Below, piece after piece: positions 32,881-37,406 of a stretch of 37,406 nucleotides of DNA. The position numbers and the translations under genes are program-made. The DNA comes from an uncultured Paracoccaceae bacterium (GTDB taxonomy: Bacteria; Pseudomonadota; Alphaproteobacteria; Rhodobacterales; Rhodobacteraceae). The notes beneath the pieces are model-generated. The model saw nothing but the letters and a program-made list of their open reading frames with translations, ran no database searches and was not told the DNA's origin. Position 1 is the first letter of the stretch, and each line of letters opens with the position of its first letter. The stretch covers positions 1 through 37,406 of the forward strand of contig CAKZTM010000106.1 in NCBI GenBank assembly GCA_937920555.1, read 5' to 3'.

Positions 32881-33219
32881 ATGACCTATGTCGTGACCGA
32901 CAATTGTATCGCCTGTAAATACACTGATTGTGTGGAAGTCTGCCCCGTGGATTGTTTCTACGAGGGGGAAAACATGCTGGTGATCCATCCCGATGAATGC
33001 ATTGATTGCGGTGTGTGTGAGCCCGAATGCCCGGCTGATGCCATTCGCCCTGACACCGAGCCTGATATGGAGCCTTGGGTAGAGTTCAATCGCAAATATT
33101 CCGAGGCCTGGCCGGTGATCATCACCAAAAAAGACCCATTGCCCACGGCCGATGATCTGGACGGCACGGCCGGTAAGCTGGAGACGCATTTCTCTGAAAA
33201 TGCGGGCGAGGGCGGTTGA
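32881..33219 (+). CDS. fdxA: seven-iron ferredoxin FdxA
   Basis: A 112-residue 3Fe-4S/4Fe-4S ferredoxin. Cys9, Cys17 and Cys50 fit the 3Fe-4S cluster and Cys21, Cys40, Cys43 and Cys46 the 4Fe-4S cluster; Cys12 and Cys25 also match Azotobacter ferredoxin I, offset by one. The C-terminal extension of about 50 residues is usual for the family. It transfers electrons in the cytoplasm. GAGGA lies 8 bases before the ATG. The order helicase, hslR-like gene, fdxA, carD is one I recognise as conserved in alphaproteobacteria. Confidence 0.97.
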   Translation: MTYVVTDNCIACKYTDCVEVCPVDCFYEGENMLVIHPDECIDCGVCEPECPADAIRPDTEPDMEPWVEFNRKYSEAWPVIITKKDPLPTADDLDGTAGKLETHFSENAGEGG

Positions 33220-33272
33220 TCCGGTCGCCTTGGTGCGGACATACCCGGAAAATGGTTCAAATTGTCGCCCCT

Positions 33273-33303
33273 GCTTTTCAAAAGCTGTTTTTTATGATAT
33301 ACT
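33273..33303 (+). promoter_or_regulatory. weak terminator and -10 region before carD
   Basis: GCTT-TTCAA-AAGC (33273-33285) followed by a T-rich run is a weak hairpin after fdxA. It is followed by the -10-like hexamer TATACT (33298-33303); no good -35 is seen. The remaining 150 bases to carD would be its 5' leader, in which no further signal was recognised. Confidence 0.35.
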
Positions 33304-33460
33304 TAGGTCATGAAAATAAAATTGGCAGTTAAGCCGACCCAAAGGGCAACTTAGACCCAGAGACGCGTCACAAAATTAACCAAGTTCGCGCAAGCGGGCG
33401 GGGTATTTCTTATGTGGGATCATTAATAGCGTGAAATGCGCTTTAGATTGAGAGTTACTT

Positions 33461-33982
33461 ATGTCGAAGTCAAAAACTACCCTTGCTTTTCGGACCAATG
33501 AGTTTGTGGTCTACCCCGCACATGGTGTTGGCAAAATCACCAATGTTGAAAAGCAGGAGATCGCCGGAACAGAGATGGAGCTGTTTGTCATTGCCTTTGA
33601 AAAGGACAAGATGACGCTTCGTGTGCCGACCCATAAGGCGATCGACGTGGGTATGCGCTCGTTGTCGTCGCCGGACGTGGTGGGCAAGGCCTTGGAGACG
33701 CTCAAGGGCCGTGCACGGGTCAAGCGGGCCATGTGGTCGCGCCGGGCGCAGGAATATGAGCAGAAGATTAACTCAGGTGACCTGATCTCAATCGCGGAAG
33801 TGGTGCGTGATTTGCACCGTGCCGATGACCAGCGTGAGCAGTCCTATTCGGAGCGTCAGCTCTATGAGGCCGCGTTGGAGCGTTTGACCCGCGAAGTGGC
33901 CGCGGTTGATGGTGCCGAACACGGTGCGGCTCAGCAAAAGATCGATGATGTTTTGATCACGCGCACAGCACCGGCGGCTTAA
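33461..33982 (+). CDS. carD: CarD-family transcription regulator (CdnL)
   Basis: A 173-residue CdnL/CarD protein. The N-terminal RNA-polymerase-interaction domain is a Tudor-like fold (FRTNEFVVYPAHGVGKITNVEKQEIAGTEMELFVIAF..., residues 10-70) with the family HGVG motif; the C-terminal helical domain (about 80-165; RAMWSRRAQEYEQKINSGD, RDLHR, SYSERQLYEAALERLTREVA) holds the DNA-binding helices and the Trp (Trp92) that contacts the upstream fork of the promoter. In alphaproteobacteria it stabilises open complexes at rRNA and other promoters. It has its own promoter candidate and a strong terminator. Confidence 0.96.
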   Translation: MSKSKTTLAFRTNEFVVYPAHGVGKITNVEKQEIAGTEMELFVIAFEKDKMTLRVPTHKAIDVGMRSLSSPDVVGKALETLKGRARVKRAMWSRRAQEYEQKINSGDLISIAEVVRDLHRADDQREQSYSERQLYEAALERLTREVAAVDGAEHGAAQQKIDDVLITRTAPAA

Positions 33983-34001
33983 AACTGCTGCAAAGTTTGG
34001 G

Positions 34002-34033
34002 AATGGCGCTTTGCTCAGCAGGGCGCCATTTTT
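34002..34033 (+). terminator. intrinsic terminator after carD
   Basis: Perfect arms AATGGCGC (34002-34009) and GCGCCATT (34023-34030) with a 13-base loop, followed by T residues (34029-34033). The T-run touches the stop of the convergent cobS gene. Confidence 0.85.
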
Positions 34034-34815
34034 CATGTCCAGATGGCAACCAAAAAAGCAAGTGCGGCCAGCTCGGCGCATTGTTGGATTGCGCCCAAAA
34101 CATCGCCGGTTTGCCCGCCAATTGTGCGAGATGCAAAAAACACCACAGGTAGTGCTGAGACAAGCAATAGCGGCAACAAAACAAAGCCCCAAAGCCCGGT
34201 TGTGATGAAAATGATCAGGGCTGTGATCGACAGGGCAATGGCGGCCTGCAAGGGGGAGGGGCGGCCCACATGCCGCGAAAGCCCGTCCGCCCGTGCATGG
34301 CTCATACCGCACATCACCAGCACCATCGGCATGCGGGATATAGCCCCGACCACGATCATGGATGCCAGCGGCGCTGTGACGGCCAAATCTGCCAATGCGG
34401 ACCACCGACCGATGAGAAACAGGATCAGGGCCACCGCCCCGTAGGTGCCAATGGAGCTGTCTTTCATAATCTGGAGGGCGCGGTCTTTGTCCGCCGCCCC
34501 GCCCAGCCCGTCGGCACAATCGGCAAGCCCGTCCTCGTGCAGGCCACCGGTCAGAAATATCAGGCATCCCAAAGCGAGAACGGTTGCCAGTCCGGTGGAA
34601 AAACCAAGGAATATCAGGCACATCAAGACAAGCCCAGCAAGCGCGCCGATGACGCCTCCGGCCAGCGGGTAGGCCCATGCGGAGGCTGAAAGACGCTCTG
34701 GATTGATCCATGAGGCGGGCACGGGAATGCGGCTGAGCAGGCTGAGCGCCGTGCCAAGGTCGTCCCATCTGCAATCAAGGCTGTGGTCGGTTTTGGGGCT
34801 GTTTTGGTCGGCCAT
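34033..34815 (-). CDS. cobS: adenosylcobinamide-GDP ribazoletransferase
   Basis: A 260-residue inner-membrane enzyme that joins adenosylcobinamide-GDP and alpha-ribazole in the last steps of cobalamin synthesis. The signature LHEDGLADCADGLGG (residues 92-106) holds the acidic metal-binding residues; it is preceded and followed by several hydrophobic helices (about eight in total). AGAGGTG is well placed before the ATG. It is divergent from cobT, its partner in lower-ligand assembly; no cobalamin riboswitch fits in the 80-base gap. Confidence 0.96.
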   Translation of the reverse strand: MADQNSPKTDHSLDCRWDDLGTALSLLSRIPVPASWINPERLSASAWAYPLAGGVIGALAGLVLMCLIFLGFSTGLATVLALGCLIFLTGGLHEDGLADCADGLGGAADKDRALQIMKDSSIGTYGAVALILFLIGRWSALADLAVTAPLASMIVVGAISRMPMVLVMCGMSHARADGLSRHVGRPSPLQAAIALSITALIIFITTGLWGFVLLPLLLVSALPVVFFASRTIGGQTGDVLGAIQQCAELAALAFLVAIWT

Positions 34816-34897
34816 ATCTAAACACCTCTTGCGCGCCGGTTATAACTACGCAATGTCCATCTGAAACGCGACCGAGAATTTCTAAATGAGGGTGACT

Positions 34898-35911
34898 ATG
34901 AGCGCTGCCGATTTTGCATCACTGGCTGATTTTGTTGATTTGCTGGCGCATATGCCGGATGCGGATGGGGCCAGCACGGATGCGGCCCGTGCGCGCGATG
35001 CGGTGCTGACAAAGCCGCCCGGCGCATTGGGGCGTTTGGAGGAGATCGCGATTTGGTATGCCGGGTGGCGCGGCGCGGCGGCACCGGTCATATCCGCCCC
35101 TCAGATCGTTATTTTTGCAGGAAATCATGGGGTTACGGCCCAAGGCATATCGGCCTTTCCGGCGGATGTCACTGTTCAGATGGTGGCAAACTTCGCCCAT
35201 GGTGGCGCTGCGATCAATCAATTGGCCAAGGCGGCAGGGGCAAAGCTGGACGTGGTTGAGATGTCGCTGGACCGGCCCACGGCTGATTTCACCCAAGCCC
35301 CGGCCATGGGTGAGGCGGAGCTTTTGGACGCGCTTCAGGCCGGCTGGGCGGCGGTTGATGCGGATGCGGACTTGTTTGTGGCAGGCGAAATGGGGATCGG
35401 AAACACCACATCAGCGGCGGCGATGATGGCGGCGCTCTTTGGCGGTGCTGCGAAGTCTTGGGTGGGGCCGGGCACGGGGCTTGATCCGAAAGGCGTGGCG
35501 CATAAGGCTGAGGTGGTTGAGAAAAGTGTTGCATTTCATGGGGTTGATGCTCCTTTTGAGGTGCTGCGCTGTTTGGGCGGTCGTGAGATTGCGGCCATGG
35601 TTGGGGCCTATGCGTCGGCCCGGCACAAGCGCATTCCGGTGATATTGGACGGGTTTATCGCCAGTGCGGCGGCTGCGGTTTTGCACCGCGCACAGCCCGG
35701 GGCGCTGGATCATGCGGTTGCGGGGCATCTGTCCGAGGAGTCTGCCCATGGCGCGATTTTGAAGGAAATCGGGAAGGCGCCCATTTTGGATTTAGGGCTG
35801 CGATTGGGCGAGGGATCCGGTGCGGCTTTGGCCATTCAAGTGGTCAAAACCGCACTTGCGTGCCATTCTGGGATGGCCACTTTTGCTGAGGCTGGCGTCG
35901 CGGCGGGGTGA
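34898..35911 (+). CDS. cobT: nicotinate-nucleotide-dimethylbenzimidazole phosphoribosyltransferase
   Basis: A 337-residue enzyme that makes alpha-ribazole phosphate from dimethylbenzimidazole and nicotinate mononucleotide for the cobalamin lower ligand. Family blocks are [19 protein letters not shown] (70-88), [14 protein letters not shown] (163-176), GPGTGLD (190-196) and DGFIASAAA (251-259), and Glu305 in [10 protein letters not shown] is the catalytic base. The ATG at 34898 is preferred to the ATG at 34886 because GAGGGTG precedes it at the usual distance. The gene is divergent from cobS. A possible Pho box array lies 57 bases past its stop, oriented towards it on the opposite strand. Confidence 0.96.
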   Translation: MSAADFASLADFVDLLAHMPDADGASTDAARARDAVLTKPPGALGRLEEIAIWYAGWRGAAAPVISAPQIVIFAGNHGVTAQGISAFPADVTVQMVANFAHGGAAINQLAKAAGAKLDVVEMSLDRPTADFTQAPAMGEAELLDALQAGWAAVDADADLFVAGEMGIGNTTSAAAMMAALFGGAAKSWVGPGTGLDPKGVAHKAEVVEKSVAFHGVDAPFEVLRCLGGREIAAMVGAYASARHKRIPVILDGFIASAAAAVLHRAQPGALDHAVAGHLSEESAHGAILKEIGKAPILDLGLRLGEGSGAALAIQVVKTALACHSGMATFAEAGVAAG

Positions 35912-35967
35912 GTGGCGAAAAGCTCTTTCGAATCAAAGATTAACGCGACTTTCTTAATGGCATCAAT

Positions 35968-36011
35968 TTGTATGACTTGTGTATGACTCCTGTATGACAT
36001 CGATATGACAA
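35968..36011 (-). promoter_or_regulatory. tandem Pho-box-like array
   Basis: On the minus strand four 7-mers, TTGTCAT, ATGTCAT, GAGTCAT and AAGTCAT, are each followed by 4 bases (ATCG, ACAG, ACAC, ACAA), giving an exact 11-bp period. The PhoB consensus is CTGTCAT-N4-CTGTCAT, so this reads as two adjacent Pho boxes. The half-sites are oriented towards cobT, antisense. Any OmpR-family regulator using 11-bp direct repeats would be an alternative. Confidence 0.6.
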
Positions 36012-36147
36012 ATTCGGGTCTGGGGCGGGGTTAAGCCTGCGTTCGGTGAGGGTTTGGTAAGCTTGGTTAATGATGTGTGAAGGTGGAGGGTTGGGAGTTA
36101 GTCGCGGGCGTGGTCGTTTGGAGCGGCGTCCCGATATGGATATTTGG

Positions 36148-36291
36148 GGAACATTGAAAGAGGTTGGTTGTGTGCCCCTGTCGAGGGGGCGTGGCCCGGC
36201 GTAAAGGATTTTGGGGGCAAAGCCGAGCCGCTCTACGGAACATTGAAAGATGGGGAGGCGGTGCCCCAGTCACGGAGGCGGTGGCCCGGCG
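36148..36291. repeat. imperfect direct duplication
   Basis: GGAACATTGAAAGA occurs at 36148-36161 and 36237-36250, followed in both copies by GTGCCCC (36172-36178 and 36261-36267) and GTGGCCCGGCG (36191-36201 and 36281-36291). The offset is 89 bases, 90 at the end. Each unit is about 54 bases with 35 bases between. The origin and function are unknown. Confidence 0.7.
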
Positions 36292-36317
36292 AGGTTTGGA
36301 TGCAGGGTCGCGGGCGG

Positions 36318-36863
36318 CTATTTTGAACCGATGGCGGTCATAAGCTCGGGCACGGTATCCACCACCTTAAACAGGTCTTTGAGCGTCGCGTCGGCAAAGC
36401 CCTCGTCTACCACATGATCGATCAGGCCGAGCAGCTTTGTCCAGTAGCCTTCTGTATTCAATACAAAAATCGGTTTTTTATGAAGGTCCAGCTGGCCCCA
36501 TGTCAGCACCTCAAAAAACTCATCCAGCGAGCCTGCGCCGCCGGGCAGGATCACAACCGCATCAGTGTTCATGAACATCACTTTTTTGCGCTCATGCATG
36601 GTTTGGGTGACCACATAGGAGGTCAAATCGGTTTTACCCACCTCCATATTGACCAAATGTTCCGGGATCACGCCAAAGGTCTCGCCACCGGCGCTTTGCG
36701 CATTGCGGGCAACCTCGCCCATGATCCCCACATCACCCGCACCGTAAACCAGACGTATGCCCTGAGCGGCAAGGGCGGCCCCCAAGTCTTTGGCCGCAGC
36801 CATATAGGCAGGGTTTTTACCGGGCCGTGCGCCACAAAAGACGAGCAATGATTTGATACGCAT
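36318..36863 (-). CDS. LOG family protein, nucleotide phosphoribohydrolase-like
   Basis: A 181-residue Rossmann-fold protein of the LOG/TIGR00730 family. The signatures VFCGARPG (8-15), LVYGAGDVGIMG (38-49), MHERK (89-93) and LPGGAGSLDEFFE (106-118) are present; the last differs from the usual PGGxGTxxE in having Ser for Thr. The family cleaves nucleoside 5'-monophosphates (AMP or cytokinin ribotides) to base and ribose 5-phosphate. The ATG at 36863 is preferred to the one at 36872 because AGGGA is then about 10 bases upstream. It is convergent with cobT and divergent from the truncated gene at the right end. Confidence 0.92.
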   Translation of the reverse strand: MRIKSLLVFCGARPGKNPAYMAAAKDLGAALAAQGIRLVYGAGDVGIMGEVARNAQSAGGETFGVIPEHLVNMEVGKTDLTSYVVTQTMHERKKVMFMNTDAVVILPGGAGSLDEFFEVLTWGQLDLHKKPIFVLNTEGYWTKLLGLIDHVVDEGFADATLKDLFKVVDTVPELMTAIGSK

Positions 36864-37004
36864 AAGTGACATGTCCCTGAGAATCGTAAGTCATTGGCTG
36901 GTTTTTACGCCATTCACCTGCGATTACTATCTATGAAACTGTTGAGGTGCGAGCCATGAATTGTGCTTGGGTCGGCCCAACTTGAAAATTTGTCGGAGGG
37001 CGCA

Positions 37005-37406
37005 ATGGCGTCGGAAGTATCTTCAAAGACCAAAATTGGCGCAGTGATCGCAGTGTTTGGCGGTCTGGTCGGTGCGGGCATCGTGATTTACGCGTTGCTG
37101 GGCGCACGGACTGAGCAAGTCGATCTGGTCACCGGTGATGCGGGGGCAGATGCGGTTGAGGCTGAGCCGGAGGCACCAAGTGCCGAGCCGGAGGCGATGG
37201 CCGCGGACGGCACGGACGGCGGCTCTGACGAGGTGTCCGCCCCTGAGGCTGAGCAGGTTGTGACCGGCGATGCGGATAATGCGGGCGGCACGCAGGCCGC
37301 GACCGAGGATGCAGAGGGTTCGGAGGTTGGCGAGGCGGCCACTGCGCCGGACGCGGATACGGATGTGGCCAGTGTAGACCTGCCTGAAACCGATGCAGGC
37401 ACGACC
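37005..37406 (+). CDS. N-terminal part of exported acidic protein, cut by window end
   Basis: The frame is open from the ATG at 37005 (GGAGGG about 6 bases upstream) to the last base, 134 codons without a stop. Residues 11-33 (IGAVIAVFGGLVGAGIVIYALLG) form a signal anchor; the rest is low-complexity, rich in Ala, Glu, Asp, Gly and Val, expected to be disordered and periplasmic. Such a layout precedes a LysM domain in proteins I recall next to LOG-family genes in Roseobacter genomes, but that domain would lie outside the window, so the family is only suggested. Confidence 0.6.
   Translation, partial: MASEVSSKTKIGAVIAVFGGLVGAGIVIYALLGARTEQVDLVTGDAGADAVEAEPEAPSAEPEAMAADGTDGGSDEVSAPEAEQVVTGDADNAGGTQAATEDAEGSEVGEAATAPDADTDVASVDLPETDAGTT

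Larger units (their letters stand above)
35912..36317. other. convergent gap with operator array and duplicated unit
   Basis: The 406 bases lie between the 3' ends of cobT and the LOG-family gene, so no promoter for either is expected. They contain four 11-bp-spaced GTCATA half-sites and a 54-bp unit repeated 89 bases apart (both annotated separately). The open frame at 36144-36326 spans the duplication but has no ribosome binding site and ends inside the LOG gene; it is not called as a gene. An unannotated transcript is possible. Confidence 0.6.

Noticed and set aside
33310..33354. 14-codon frame MKIKLAVKPTQRAT in the carD leader
   Set aside because: No ribosome binding site and no regulatory arrangement typical of a leader peptide.
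34816..34897. Cobalamin riboswitch before cobS/cobT
   Set aside because: The gap is about 80 bases, too short, and contains no B12-box-like sequence.
35971..36009. Reading the TATGAC repeats as a CRISPR or plasmid iteron array
   Set aside because: Units are only 11 bases with no spacers of CRISPR size, and no replication gene lies nearby; the Pho-box reading on the other strand fits better.
36144..36326. 60-codon frame spanning the duplicated unit
   Set aside because: No ribosome binding site, runs into the LOG gene, and its content is explained by the repeat. The two copies are not in the same frame across the 89/90-base offset.

Overview
The window looks like a chromosomal segment of an alphaproteobacterium of the Rhodobacterales (Roseobacter group). 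Four things support this: a VPLPA-type C-terminal sorting tail, a DUF3572 gene divergent from a PleD-type diguanylate cyclase with rpmG nearby, the run of Suv3-like helicase, Hsp15-like S4 protein, seven-iron ferredoxin and CarD, and a LysR gene divergent from a DUF1127 gene. Most of it is moderately GC-rich housekeeping sequence. No rRNA, tRNA, CRISPR array, insertion sequence or prophage was recognised.

Layout. 1-1450 is an accessory patch: a clearly AT-richer orphan gene flanked by palindromic intergenic repeats. 1451-4268 is a leftward operon (aldo/keto reductase, hydroxyacid dehydrogenase, TIM-barrel sugar isomerase). 4343-8061 holds two small exported proteins, a hairpin-rich gap that may encode a small RNA, and parE. 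8388-13574 holds a DUF481 outer-membrane protein, a VOC protein, a MATE exporter, a hydrolase-OsmC fusion, a VPLPA-anchored protein and DUF3572. 13691-18771 holds pleD, a leftward operon of EF-hand protein, ECF sigma factor, probable anti-sigma factor and CpxP/ZraP-like protein, then Nudix hydrolase, rpmG and an acetyltransferase. 18831-25822 holds a Bax-inhibitor-1 protein, a YbbAP-type ABC system divergent from tesA, DUF1127, LysR and a quinone oxidoreductase. 26425-29560 holds a PraR-like regulator, a HisN-type phosphatase, a lysophospholipase-like hydrolase with an SCP2 protein, and a TPR protein. 29614-33982 is helicase, S4 protein, fdxA and carD. 34033-36863 is cobS, cobT and a LOG-family protein. 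The window ends inside an exported acidic protein.

The most unusual signals are regulatory. Four GTCATA half-sites at exact 11-bp spacing, closely matching tandem Pho boxes, lie in the convergent gap between the 3' ends of cobT and the LOG gene, where no annotated promoter is expected. They are followed by a 54-bp duplicated noncoding unit. The EF-hand/ECF/CpxP-like operon looks like a compact envelope-sensing module and carries a 10-bp inverted repeat with a nested palindrome just upstream of the sigma gene. A hairpin covers the ribosome binding site of the hisN-like gene. The gap at 4880-5040 contains three consecutive stem-loops.
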